Positions 42,372 to 50,387 of a DNA stretch of 64,000 nt are shown one piece after another; the first letter of the stretch is position 1; every line of letters starts with the position of its first letter. Under the pieces are notes generated by a model that was not told where the DNA came from, ran no database searches, and saw only the letters and a list, made by a program, of their open reading frames with translations. The translations under genes and the position numbers were made by a program. Origin of the DNA: Blastococcus sp. CT_GayMR19 (GTDB lineage Bacteria > Actinomycetota > Actinomycetes > Mycobacteriales > Geodermatophilaceae); NCBI RefSeq assembly GCF_004570385.1, contig NZ_SPQL01000002.1:124001-188000 (forward strand), read 5' to 3'.

Positions 42372-42445
42372 ATCCACAGCGGGCCTGCCCCTTACCTGAG
42401 CGCTCCAGCACACTCAGGCTCCGAGAGAGCGACAAGGGGTAGCGG

Positions 42446-43942
42446 ATGGCGGGACGGGCGTCGAACGGTGAGTCGACGATCTACAAAGGCGCCGACGGGC
42501 GCTGGCACGGCTACGTCTCCGTCGGGTTCACGCTCGGCGGCACGCTCGACCGCCGGCACGTCAGCAGCAAGAACCGCAGCGTGGTGGTGGCGAAGGTCCG
42601 AGAGCTCGAACGCAAGCGCGATTCCGGGACGGTCGGCGAGACGTCGACCCCGACCGTCGCCTGGTGGCTCGAGCACTGGCTGACCACCATCGCCCCGCGC
42701 CGGGTGCGACAGCGAACGCTGGAGAGCTATGAGTCGGCCGTTCGCAGGCACCTGATCCCCGGCATCGGACGGCACCGCCTCGACCGGCTGCGGCCCGAAC
42801 ACCTCGACCAGCTCTACACCGCCCTGCTCGACGACGGCTACTCCCCCGCCTCCGTGCTCCGGCACCACCGCATCCTGTCCCGGGCCCTCACGGTCGCGGT
42901 CCAGCGCGGGCACGTGCCGCGCAACGTCGCTGCGCTCGTCGACCCGCCAGCCCAGCGGCAGAGCGACCTGGCCACGGCTCTGGATCTCGACGAAGCCCGC
43001 GCAGTCCTGGAAGCGGCCTCCACCGTGCGCAACTCGGCCCGCTGGACGGTCGCGCTGGCCCTCGGTCTGCGCCAGTCCGAGGCGCTCGCGCTGCAGTGGA
43101 AGGACATCGACCTCCTCAACAACACCCTCACGGTCCGGCGCAGCATCCACCGGGTCCGCGGCGGTGGCCTGATCTACGAGGAGCCCAAGAGCAAGCGCAG
43201 CCAGCGCACCCTGGCACTACCGCTGCCGCTGGTCGCCGAGCTGCACCGCCACAAGGCCGTCCAGCTCGGTGAGCAGATGCTCGCCGGCTCCGAGTGGCAG
43301 GACGAGGACCTGGTCTTCGCGCAGGCCAACGGTCGGCCGATCGACAAGAAGACCGACTACGACGACTGGACGCGGCTCCTGCAGGAGGCGGGCGTCCGCC
43401 ACGTCCGCCTGCACGACGGCCGTCACACGGCCGCGACACTGCTGCTCAGCGAGAACGTGCATCCACGTGTCGTCATGGAGCTGCTCGGCCACAGCCAGAT
43501 GCGCACGACGATGGACATCTACAGCCACGTCATGCCGGCACTGGCCCGCGAGGCGGCGGACCGGATGGGCGCCCTGCTGCTGACAGGTAAGGGCATACAA
43601 ACTGCAACCAGAACTGCAACCACGGAGTTGGTTGAAAGCGCACAGGACGAAGAAAGCCCTGCTCAGATGGGTGGAGCTGAGGGGACTCGAACCCCTGACC
43701 CCCACACTGCCAGTGTGGTGCGCTACCAGCTGCGCCACAGCCCCTTGCCGACCCGGTCTGGTGTGTCCGAGCCGTTGCCAACTGTACAGGGCCGGGTGAT
43801 CCGGCCAGCGCAGGGCTCCGGCCGCGTCCGGCGGCCGTCAGTCCTGGGCCTGGCACCACGACTGGAGGTCGTCACGCACTCCGCGCCAGGGTGCGGCGTC
43901 CTCCTCGTCCAGCGTCGCCCGGCTGTCGAGACCGCCCCGTAG
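42446..43942 (+). CDS. int: Tyrosine-recombinase integrase; frame runs through the tRNA-Ala gene
   Basis: 498 residues as it now reads. N-terminal AP2-like arm-binding part (1-65), SAM-like core-binding domain (about 68-165) and catalytic domain with Arg209 (GLRQSEAL), Lys248, His323 and Arg326 (HDGR), His349 (GHS) and Tyr359 (MDIYSHV). Beyond residue about 380 the frame enters the paired 12-mers, the core repeat (from codon 408) and then host tRNA sequence read backwards. In the excised circle the same frame would stop after residue 425 (TGA equivalent to 33397-33399). The last 73 residues are therefore host-derived and probably irrelevant to catalysis. Confidence 0.93.
   Translation: MAGRASNGESTIYKGADGRWHGYVSVGFTLGGTLDRRHVSSKNRSVVVAKVRELERKRDSGTVGETSTPTVAWWLEHWLTTIAPRRVRQRTLESYESAVRRHLIPGIGRHRLDRLRPEHLDQLYTALLDDGYSPASVLRHHRILSRALTVAVQRGHVPRNVAALVDPPAQRQSDLATALDLDEARAVLEAASTVRNSARWTVALALGLRQSEALALQWKDIDLLNNTLTVRRSIHRVRGGGLIYEEPKSKRSQRTLALPLPLVAELHRHKAVQLGEQMLAGSEWQDEDLVFAQANGRPIDKKTDYDDWTRLLQEAGVRHVRLHDGRHTAATLLLSENVHPRVVMELLGHSQMRTTMDIYSHVMPALAREAADRMGALLLTGKGIQTATRTATTELVESAQDEESPAQMGGAEGTRTPDPHTASVVRYQLRHSPLPTRSGVSEPLPTVQGRVIRPAQGSGRVRRPSVLGLAPRLEVVTHSAPGCGVLLVQRRPAVETAP
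43600..43623 (+). repeat. Tandem 12-mer near the right end, candidate integrase arm sites
   Basis: AACTGCAACCAG followed directly by AACTGCAACCAC, matching the pair at 33505-33528. They lie inside the integrase frame, upstream of the core repeat. Confidence 0.6.
43669..43713 (+). repeat. attR: Right attachment repeat within tRNA-Ala
   Basis: 45 bases identical to 33345-33389; it restores the 3' part of the tRNA gene, so the host tRNA stays functional after integration. Confidence 0.9.
43672..43744 (-). tRNA. tRNA-Ala (anticodon GGC)
   Basis: 73 bases folding into a standard cloverleaf: acceptor GGGGCTG with its complement CAGCTCC (one G-T pair), D arm GCGC AGCTGGTA GCGC, anticodon stem CCACA/TGTGG with loop CTGGCAG (anticodon GGC, reads GCC), T arm AGGGG TTCGAGT CCCCT, discriminator A. 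CCA is not encoded. It is the integration site of the element. Confidence 0.95.
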
Positions 43943-44479
43943 AGCGATGACCGCGTTGATCGCCGGAGCCGCGGCCGACGGCAGTCCGCCCTGACTGCTG
44001 GCGGCCGTGCGGGCACGCTCGATGTGGGTGAGCATGTCCGCTGACGCCGCGGCACGGCTGCCCGAGCCGGCGGCCTCCGCGAGCGCCACCACCTCGTACC
44101 GGATCACCGCCTCGGTCAGCGCGTCGAGGACGTCGGTGCACGCCGCGGCGAGCGGACTGACGGATTCGGCCGTCGCCCGGGAGCCCGGTAACGGCAGCGC
44201 CGCCTCCCCCCGCGGCGCGGGGGCGGGCGCGGCGGGTGCCGGGTCCGGGGCGGCCGGGGCCGGATCCGGGGCGGCAGGGGCCGGGTCCGGGGCGGCCGGT
44301 GCCGGATCCGGAGCAGCCGGGGCCGGGTCCGAGGCCGCGGGCGCAGCGCCCGGCGGCTCGCTCAGCTCCGCCGACGACGAGGCCGCCTCCGGATCCCGGT
44401 CGTCCGCGGTGCACGAGGGCAGCGCCACCGTCACCGCCACGAGCACCGAGGGCAAGAAGAGTTGCCGGCGTGCGCGCAT
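43838..44479 (-). CDS. Lipoprotein with Pro-Ala-Asp repeats
   Basis: 213 residues. Lipobox-like VALPSC at the end of a signal peptide. Residues about 50-90 consist of some six near-identical P-D-P-A-P-A-A units, a flexible stalk spanning the cell wall. The C-terminal 115 residues are helical with two cysteines. Function unknown. The 21-base DNA repeat is prone to length change. Confidence 0.72.
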   Translation of the reverse strand: MRARRQLFLPSVLVAVTVALPSCTADDRDPEAASSSAELSEPPGAAPAASDPAPAAPDPAPAAPDPAPAAPDPAPAAPDPAPAAPAPAPRGEAALPLPGSRATAESVSPLAAACTDVLDALTEAVIRYEVVALAEAAGSGSRAAASADMLTHIERARTAASSQGGLPSAAAPAINAVIALRGGLDSRATLDEEDAAPWRGVRDDLQSWCQAQD

Positions 44480-44565
44480 ACCCGAGCCTGGCACCGCGGA
44501 TCGGGCCGCGCAGGGTGGACGGCGCCCGGTCAGGAGGCGCCGTCCACCCGACGGCACGCGCGCGG

Positions 44566-44979
44566 TCAGCCCTGCTTCATCTGCGCGATGCGCAGGTGGT
44601 TGCCGAAGGGGTCGCGGAGCCCGAAGTCGATGCCGTAGGGCTGGTCGACCGGCTCCTCGGTGATCTCCACGCCGTTCGCCTTGAGTTCCGCATGGGTCTT
44701 GTAGGCGTCGTCGCACTGGAAGAAGAGGTGGCCGCCGGCCGCGCCCTTGGTGATGAGGTCGCGCACCTGGGCGGCGGTCTCCTCGCTCATCGACGGCGGC
44801 CCCGGCTTCTCCAGCAGGATCGCGCGGTCGGGCTGCCCCGGCAGGTTGACGGTCAGCCAGCGCATGGGGCCGAAGTTCATGTCGGCCTGGACCTCGAACC
44901 CGAGCTTGCCGACGTAGAAGGCCAGCGCCTGGTCCTGGTCGGGAACGTAGATCTGGGTGATGGTGATGGCGTTCAACAT
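44566..44979 (-). CDS. VOC family (glyoxalase/bleomycin-resistance fold) protein
   Basis: 137 residues. ITITQIYVPDQDQALAFYVG, KLGFEV, ILLEKPG and GIDFGLRDPFGNHLRIAQ show two beta-alpha-beta-beta-beta modules. The typical closing D-P-x-G-N is present. Substrate unknown. The AraC-type gene 20 bases upstream on the same strand is the likely regulator. Confidence 0.9.
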   Translation of the reverse strand: MLNAITITQIYVPDQDQALAFYVGKLGFEVQADMNFGPMRWLTVNLPGQPDRAILLEKPGPPSMSEETAAQVRDLITKGAAGGHLFFQCDDAYKTHAELKANGVEITEEPVDQPYGIDFGLRDPFGNHLRIAQMKQG

Positions 44980-44999
44980 GCCGCGAACGCTAGGGGCCC

Positions 45000-45413
45000 T
45001 CACTCCCGCCGTGCTTCTCCGAAACTGCTCGGCCGCAGCCACGCCATCGCGAAGCACGACGGCACCGGCGCGAGCGGCCCGCGCCGCCGGTAGACGCTCG
45101 GCGGTTCACCCACGATCTCGCGGAACACCCGGCTGAAGGTGCCGAGACTGCTGAAACCGACGTCCATGCAGATGTCGGTGACGCTGCGGCCTCCCGAGCG
45201 CAGCAGGAACATCGCCCGCTCGACCCGCCGTCGCTGCAGATAGCGGTTCGGCGTCTCCCCGAAGGTGGCCCGGAAGGTGCGGATGAAGTGCGCCTCGGAG
45301 ACGTGCGCGATCCGGGCGAGGGTCCGGACGTCGAGCGGCTCGGCGTAGCGCCGGTCCATGGCATCCCGGGCGCGCAGCAGCCGCCGGTTGGACTCCTCGA
45401 CGGCGCTGGACAC
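45000..45413 (-). CDS. AraC-family transcriptional regulator (DNA-binding domain only)
   Basis: 137 residues made almost entirely of the AraC/XylS DNA-binding domain: LDVRTLARIAHVSEAHFIRT and ICMDVGFSSLGTFSRVFREI with PSVYRRR. No separate ligand domain. Co-directional with the VOC gene. Confidence 0.9.
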   Translation of the reverse strand: MSSAVEESNRRLLRARDAMDRRYAEPLDVRTLARIAHVSEAHFIRTFRATFGETPNRYLQRRRVERAMFLLRSGGRSVTDICMDVGFSSLGTFSRVFREIVGEPPSVYRRRGPLAPVPSCFAMAWLRPSSFGEARRE

Positions 45414-45442
45414 GCGCCGATCAGATCACGCGCCCCCGGCGC

Positions 45443-46213
45443 TCAGACCTGGACGCCGCGCGCGCTCAGCCAGCCGACCGGGTTGATCCGCTCGCCGTCC
45501 TCGCCGCCCTTGTGCACCTCGAAGTGCAGGTGGGGGCCGGTGGACTGGCCCCGGTTGCCGAGCAGGGCGATCGTCTCGCCGGCCTCCACGTACTGACCCG
45601 GCTTCACCAGGATCGAGTCCATGTGGCCGTAGACGGTGACGTCGCCGTTGTCGTGGAGGATGTAGACCGCCAGGCCGAACCCGCTGGCCGAACCGGCGCG
45701 GAGCACCACGCCGTCCACGGCCGCGTACTCGGGCGTGCGCATGGGGGCGGCGAGGTCGATGCCGTAGTGGAACGTGCCCCACCGGCTGCCGTAGCCACTG
45801 GTGAGACGTGCCCCGTTGACGGGCAGCACGGCCTTGGGGCGAGCCGCCTCCGCCGCCGCCGCCTCGGCCTCGGCGCGCGCGGCACGGGACGCGGCGACCT
45901 CCTGCAGCCGCACCTGGGCCTCCGCCACGGTGATCGAGGCCTGGGGCTTCAACTCGAGGCCCGCGTCAGCGGTGAGCAGCGCCTGAGCCTCGACCACGGA
46001 CGTCGCCTCGGCCGACGCCGAGGGAGCTCCCGGGATCCCCAGGACGGCAGCGACGAGACCGCCGGAGAGCAGCGCGCTGAGCAGGAGGGCGGGGCGGCGT
46101 CCGGTCACCGGAGTGGCCGGACCACGGCGGCGGGACCTCACGCCGGCGGTACGGGACGGTCGGACGGTCTGCAGGAGATCCGTGGGGGCCTCCTGTGCGG
46201 ATCGTGCGGCCAT
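45443..46213 (-). CDS. Secreted M23-family peptidoglycan endopeptidase
   Basis: 256 residues. Signal segment LLLSALLSGGLVAAVLG ending ASA, an Ala/Glu coiled region (about 75-125), then the M23 domain: NGARLTSGYGSRWGTFHYGIDLAA (first His and Asp ligands) and GPHLHFEVHKGG (H-x-H). LysM and SH3 modules are absent. It probably cleaves peptide cross-links outside the cell. Direct-repeat boxes upstream resemble MtrA sites. Confidence 0.93.
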   Translation of the reverse strand: MAARSAQEAPTDLLQTVRPSRTAGVRSRRRGPATPVTGRRPALLLSALLSGGLVAAVLGIPGAPSASAEATSVVEAQALLTADAGLELKPQASITVAEAQVRLQEVAASRAARAEAEAAAAEAARPKAVLPVNGARLTSGYGSRWGTFHYGIDLAAPMRTPEYAAVDGVVLRAGSASGFGLAVYILHDNGDVTVYGHMDSILVKPGQYVEAGETIALLGNRGQSTGPHLHFEVHKGGEDGERINPVGWLSARGVQV

Positions 46214-46645
46214 GCACCTGCCTGTCCTGATCGGGGGGAAGTCCCGGGGGCGACTGGATTGGTCTGACCGCTATAGAAACATTCCGTGACCGTTCCGTGA
46301 CCCCATGTGCGGCGCGTCGTTCCGTGACACGCCGTGCGACCTGCCTCACACACCACGCCGACCACAGGCGTTACTCACACCGATGTCATTCCCCCGGACT
46401 GCCTGTTCCGGCTAGCGTGGAGTCGACGGACCTGCCTGCCCATCCGACGGCCGGGACGCCGACGGACGGCGGACCCCCTCGGGTGAAGCGTCGGGGGCGT
46501 CCGGTCGCGGACCCGGGCATCGGGCCATTGCGCGGCGACCGCCGCACCCGTGTACTGCACCAGAGCCGGACCGGATCCCCGGGACGGCGGCGATCAAGCC
46601 TGTCCGGAGACGAGACCCGGCACGACGGAGACAAGGGGGGACGCG
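46214..46645. other. Divergent promoter region
   Basis: 432 bases between the M23 gene and the TagF-like gene. Apart from the direct-repeat boxes at 46282-46328 I see no gene; the c-di-AMP (ydaO) riboswitch often found before actinobacterial wall hydrolases is not evident. Confidence 0.4.
46282..46328 (-). promoter_or_regulatory. Direct-repeat boxes, MtrA-like
   Basis: Three copies of GTCACGGAA (minus strand) at 46282-46290, 46293-46301 and 46320-46328, spaced 11 and 27 bases. They lie about 70 bases before the M23 peptidase gene. MtrA in actinobacteria binds direct repeats of GTCAC/GTAAC type at wall-hydrolase genes, so MtrA control is plausible. Confidence 0.45.
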
Positions 46646-47818
46646 ATGCCGCAGGTCCAGAGCAGCGCGCCGACCCCCTCCGTCGCGGTGGAGGCGCCGG
46701 ACCGGCCCCTGGACATCGTCTGGTTCGTCTACCGAGGCCTGTTCGCCGACAATCCGCGCGCGATCTACGAGGGCCTCCTGGCCCGCCGCGGGCCCGTGGA
46801 CCGGCACCGCTGGATCTGCACCGCGAAGACCCGGGACTCCTTCCCCCCGGGCATCGAGCCGGTCCTGTTCGGCACCCCGGAGGCGGTGGCCGCGCTGGAG
46901 TCCGCCGACCTCGTGGTCGGCAACGACTGCATCTCCTTGGACTGGACCAAGAAGGCCGGCACCACCTACCTGCAGACCTGGCACGGCACTCCGCTGAAGC
47001 GGATCCACCACGACATCCCGAACGCGCCGGAGGGGTGGCTGCTCAAGCCCGACCGCGACGTCGGACGGTGGGACGTGCTGCTCTCGCCCAACCCGTACAG
47101 CACCGACCGGCTGGGCCACGCGTTCCGCTTCGAGGGCCCGATCGCCGAGACCGGCTACCCGCGCAATGACGTCCTGAGCCGGCCGGACCGCGACGAGGTG
47201 CGGGCCCGGGTGCGGGCCGAGCTGGGTATCGCCGAGGGGACGACGGCGGTCCTGTACGCACCCACCTGGCGCGACGACCTGGTTCTCTCCGGACCGGGGA
47301 CGCCACAGATCCGGCTGCCGCTCGACCTCGACGACTTCGCCGCCGAGCTGGGCTCCGACCACGTCCTGTTGCTGCGGCTGCACAGCATCGTCTCCGACCG
47401 GCTCGAGCTCGACCCGGGCTCACCGGTCATCGATGTCTCGGCCCGCCCCGAGTCCGCGGAGCTCTACCTCGCAGCCGACCTGCTGGTCACCGACTACTCG
47501 TCCGCGATGTTCGATTTCGCCGTCACGGGCAAGCCGATGGTGTTCTTCACATACGATCTTGAGCACTACCGGGACGATCTGCGCGGGTTCTACGTTGATC
47601 TCGCCGAGATCGCCCCGGGCCCGCTGCTGCGCACCGGCGAGGAACTCGTCGCGGCCATCTCAGGTATCGACGGGGTCATCGCCGACCACGCCGGACGCTA
47701 TGACCGCTTCCGGGAGACCTTCTGTGCACTCGAGGACGGGCACGCCACCGAACGCGTGCTCGACCTGCTGTTCCCGTCCGGCGACTCCGCCGGACGCGCC
47801 ACCCAGGAAAGGGGATGA
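46646..47818 (+). CDS. CDP-glycerol glycerophosphotransferase family protein (TagF-like)
   Basis: 390 residues, ATG after AAGGGGGG. DIVWFVYRGLFADNPRAIYE, TYLQTWHGTPLKRIHHDIPN (W-H-G-T motif), GYPRNDVL, VLYAPTWRDD, and YLAADLLVTDYSSAMFDFAV match the Glyphos_transf domain that polymerises glycerol- or ribitol-phosphate wall polymers. Overlaps the next gene by 4 bases. The pair likely makes a phosphate-containing surface glycopolymer. Confidence 0.92.
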   Translation: MPQVQSSAPTPSVAVEAPDRPLDIVWFVYRGLFADNPRAIYEGLLARRGPVDRHRWICTAKTRDSFPPGIEPVLFGTPEAVAALESADLVVGNDCISLDWTKKAGTTYLQTWHGTPLKRIHHDIPNAPEGWLLKPDRDVGRWDVLLSPNPYSTDRLGHAFRFEGPIAETGYPRNDVLSRPDRDEVRARVRAELGIAEGTTAVLYAPTWRDDLVLSGPGTPQIRLPLDLDDFAAELGSDHVLLLRLHSIVSDRLELDPGSPVIDVSARPESAELYLAADLLVTDYSSAMFDFAVTGKPMVFFTYDLEHYRDDLRGFYVDLAEIAPGPLLRTGEELVAAISGIDGVIADHAGRYDRFRETFCALEDGHATERVLDLLFPSGDSAGRATQERG

Positions 47819-48636
47819 ACGTGCGGACCTACGACCGAGCCCTGACGAGCTCTCCGCGAGATCTGGCCCGCACCGCGGTGCCCCGACCGCTGCATCCCCG
47901 CGTGCAGGCGGTGATTCTCGCGGCCGGCATGGGGACCCGCCTCGGCCGGGCCCTGCCCAAGCCGCTCACCCGACTCGGTGACGGGCACACGATCCTGTCC
48001 CGTCAGCTCGAGGGACTACGTATCGCCTTCGGCGAGGACGTCTCCATCACCGCCGTCGTGGGTTACCGCGGCAAGCGGATCATGCGGGCGGCTCCGGACC
48101 TGTTGTTCGCCTACAACCCGAACTTCGAGACGACGAACACCTCGAAGAGCCTCCTGCGCGCGCTCCGCACGAGCGGAACGGGCGGGGTCCTGTGGCTCAA
48201 CGGCGACGTGGTGTTCGACCCCGCGGTCCTCGAGCACGTGCTCGCCTGGGTACGTGCGGACGAGAGCTTCGTCTGCGTCGACACCTCGACGGTCGCGGAC
48301 GAGGAGGTCAAGTACACCCTGGACGAGAACGGATACATCCGGGAACTGTCCAAGACAGTCGTCGGCGGTCTCGGCGAGGCCGTCGGGATCAACTACGTGT
48401 CGAGCGCGGACAAGGCCGTCCTGATCGAGCACCTGGGGGCCTGCGGCGACCAGGACTACTTCGAGCGAGGGATCGAGACCGCCATCACCGTCGACGGCCT
48501 CCGCATCCGCCCGCTGGACATCTCCGCGTTCTGGGCGGTGGAGGTCGACTTCGAGAGCGATCTCGAGCGGGCCAACACGCTGTTCTGGGGCTCGCCGAGC
48601 GTCCTGCCGCTCGACGCGGTGGCCGAGGTCAGCTGA
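47815..48636 (+). CDS. Sugar/alcohol-phosphate nucleotidylyltransferase (NTP transferase)
   Basis: 273 residues. After a 27-residue lead comes QAVILAAGMGTRLGRALPKPL, the nucleotidyltransferase signature, then YNPNFETTNTSKSL, LWLNGDVVFDP (metal Asp) and AVEVDFESDLERA. The order fits LicC/TarI-like small cytidylyltransferases. Coupled to the TagF-like gene, so it may make the CDP-activated precursor. Convergent with and overlapping the copper-operon gene by 8 bases. Confidence 0.85.
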   Translation: MNVRTYDRALTSSPRDLARTAVPRPLHPRVQAVILAAGMGTRLGRALPKPLTRLGDGHTILSRQLEGLRIAFGEDVSITAVVGYRGKRIMRAAPDLLFAYNPNFETTNTSKSLLRALRTSGTGGVLWLNGDVVFDPAVLEHVLAWVRADESFVCVDTSTVADEEVKYTLDENGYIRELSKTVVGGLGEAVGINYVSSADKAVLIEHLGACGDQDYFERGIETAITVDGLRIRPLDISAFWAVEVDFESDLERANTLFWGSPSVLPLDAVAEVS

Positions 48637-49705
48637 GCGATCCGGCCGGGGTGGCGGCGAGCCGCCCCGGCCGGGCTTCGGCCTCGCGGAACCGGCGGAC
48701 CGCCGCGATCCCGCCGGGCACCAGGCCCACACCGAGCGCGACCAGCGCCGCCACGGCCGCGCGGGCCACCGGCTCGGGACCTGCGGACGCCACGTTCGCC
48801 GACCACAGCACGTCGACGTCGGGCAGCCCCTGCACCAGCAGCAGCCACCCGAGGACGACGGCCAGCAGGCCGGTCAGCGCGCCGCGTCCGCGCAGAGCGG
48901 CGCGGAACCCGAGGACCGCGACGAGCACAGCGGTTCCGGCCGGCAGCAGGGCCGACAGGATCGCGCCGGCGTGCGAGGCGATGCTGACGGGCGGCTCGGG
49001 CGTGGCCGCCGCGTGCCACAGCGCCGCCGCCGCGCCGACCAGCAGCAGCACGCCCAGCGGCCGGGGGGTGCGGGCCAGCAGCCCCGCCGCGACGGCCAGC
49101 AGCGCCGGCACCGCGTAGAGCGGCCAGACCAGCCACGCCGGCGGCGGGGGGCTCCAGGTCAGCTCGCCCGTGACCTCCACGGCCGTGTCCCCGTGCACCA
49201 GCGGAACGGTCCACTCGAAGACCGTCTGGCTCCGGCCGGGGTCCTCGACGACCCCGGGTGGCAGCAGGTTCTCGCTCATCCAGTGCGTGCGGTGGTCGTG
49301 CCAGACGTAGTGCGGCTGCGTCGAGACCTGCTCCCAGGCGGGCTCGGCGGCGACGTCGGCCGCCGCCGGCAGCGAGGTGCGCCCGTACCGGTCGAGGTTG
49401 ATGTAGGTCGCGGGACTGCGGGAGTTGCGCCACACGCCGTCCGGGCCGATCCGCAGGTACGGCTCGCCGGAGTAGCCGGGAACGAGCACCTCGGTGGCGG
49501 TGCCGTTGACCAGCTCGAGCTCGTCCCCGAACTGCAGGATGCGCACCGAGAGCCCCGGGACGTCCGGCCGGACCGACAGCACGCGGCCGGCGAAGTCGCT
49601 GCCCGCCGCCCCGCCGCCCACGTGGGCCGACGCCGGACCGGCGACGGCGAGGAGGCCCAGCACCGCCAGGAGGACGACCAGCAGGCGCCCGGTCACCCGG
49701 CTCAC
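48629..49705 (-). CDS. Exported multi-helix membrane protein of the copper operon
   Basis: 358 residues from GTG (SRVTGRLLVVLLAVLGLLAV signal). About 170 residues of beta-rich extracytoplasmic domain with a conserved-looking RTHWM and VWHDHRTHW histidine cluster follow, then five to six membrane helices. The His-rich H-x-W-H-D-H segment suggests metal binding. Last gene of the copper-associated operon. Function unknown. Confidence 0.75.
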   Translation of the reverse strand: MSRVTGRLLVVLLAVLGLLAVAGPASAHVGGGAAGSDFAGRVLSVRPDVPGLSVRILQFGDELELVNGTATEVLVPGYSGEPYLRIGPDGVWRNSRSPATYINLDRYGRTSLPAAADVAAEPAWEQVSTQPHYVWHDHRTHWMSENLLPPGVVEDPGRSQTVFEWTVPLVHGDTAVEVTGELTWSPPPPAWLVWPLYAVPALLAVAAGLLARTPRPLGVLLLVGAAAALWHAAATPEPPVSIASHAGAILSALLPAGTAVLVAVLGFRAALRGRGALTGLLAVVLGWLLLVQGLPDVDVLWSANVASAGPEPVARAAVAALVALGVGLVPGGIAAVRRFREAEARPGRLAATPAGSLS

Positions 49706-49721
49706 GCGCCGCCGGTCCCGC

Positions 49722-50387
49722 TCATGCCGCGCCCGCCACCGCGCGGAGGTCGTCGGCGATGTCACGGGCCGTGTTCCCCGCGTCGAAGGCGACCTGGGCC
49801 TCGTCGTCGGTTCCGTACAGCAGCAGCAACGACGAGTGCAGCCGGCCCTCGTCCTCGGCCAGCGGGACGCCCGCGGAGAGCTGGGCCTGGTCGATGACGT
49901 CCTGCTCGCCGGTGAGGCCGACGAACCGGGTGGGGAGGTCGGCGTCGAACCGGCCCAGGTACTCGCCGAGCACCTCCGGGGTGTCGAACGCCGGGTCTGT
50001 CGTCACGAAGACGACCTGCACCTGGGCGGCGACGGCCGGGTCCAGCCCCCGCAGCGCGACGGCGACGTCGGCCATCGTGGTCGGGCAGACATCCGGGCAG
50101 TTGGTGTAGCCGAAGAAGAGCAGCGTCGGCCGTCCGGCGGTCGCGGCCTTGAAGTCGTACGCCGCGCCCGTCGTGTCGGTGAGCGTGAAGGTGGGCCGGC
50201 GGTAGGGCTCGGCGAGGTCGAGCCCCGCGTAGCGGTCCGCCGGCGCCTCGACCACGGCGGGCGCGTCGGCGTGGTCGTGTCCCTCGGTCCCGGCCGCCGG
50301 GTCCGAGCAGCCGGACAGCAGCAGGGCACCCGCCACGATCGCGGCGGGCAGCGCCGGGCGGACGCTGCGTCGGACGGCGGATCTCAC
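49722..50387 (-). CDS. SCO1/SenC family protein
   Basis: 221 residues from GTG. Lipoprotein signal ALLLSGCSD, a short His/Asp-rich linker, then a thioredoxin-like SCO domain with FFGYTNCPDVCPTTMADVA (C-x3-C copper site) and His in GRLHSSLLLLYG. SCO proteins deliver copper to the CuA site of cytochrome oxidase. Overlaps the YcnI gene by 4 bases. Confidence 0.93.
   Translation of the reverse strand: MRSAVRRSVRPALPAAIVAGALLLSGCSDPAAGTEGHDHADAPAVVEAPADRYAGLDLAEPYRRPTFTLTDTTGAAYDFKAATAGRPTLLFFGYTNCPDVCPTTMADVAVALRGLDPAVAAQVQVVFVTTDPAFDTPEVLGEYLGRFDADLPTRFVGLTGEQDVIDQAQLSAGVPLAEDEGRLHSSLLLLYGTDDEAQVAFDAGNTARDIADDLRAVAGAA

Larger units (their letters stand above)
33345..43713. mobile_element. Integrative element in tRNA-Ala(GGC) carrying a CBASS-like defence system
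   Basis: About 10.4 kb bounded by 45-base identical direct repeats that match the 3' part of the tRNA-Ala gene. Right-end genes are an excisionase and a tyrosine integrase. The cargo shows lower GC and more AT-ending codons than the flanks. I find no phage structural, replication, conjugation or transposase genes, so it is a small genomic island or a satellite-like integrative element. Cargo from left: Cap15-like effector, CD-NTase, Abi-C-like protein, zinc-ribbon protein, P-loop ATPase and three unknowns. Confidence 0.9.

Noticed and set aside
33345-43713. Complete prophage
   Set aside because: No capsid, tail, portal, terminase or lysis genes are present between the attachment repeats.
44222-44340. 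CRISPR-like repetitive DNA
   Set aside because: The 21-base periodicity encodes P-D-P-A-P-A-A repeats in a lipoprotein stalk; there are no spacers.
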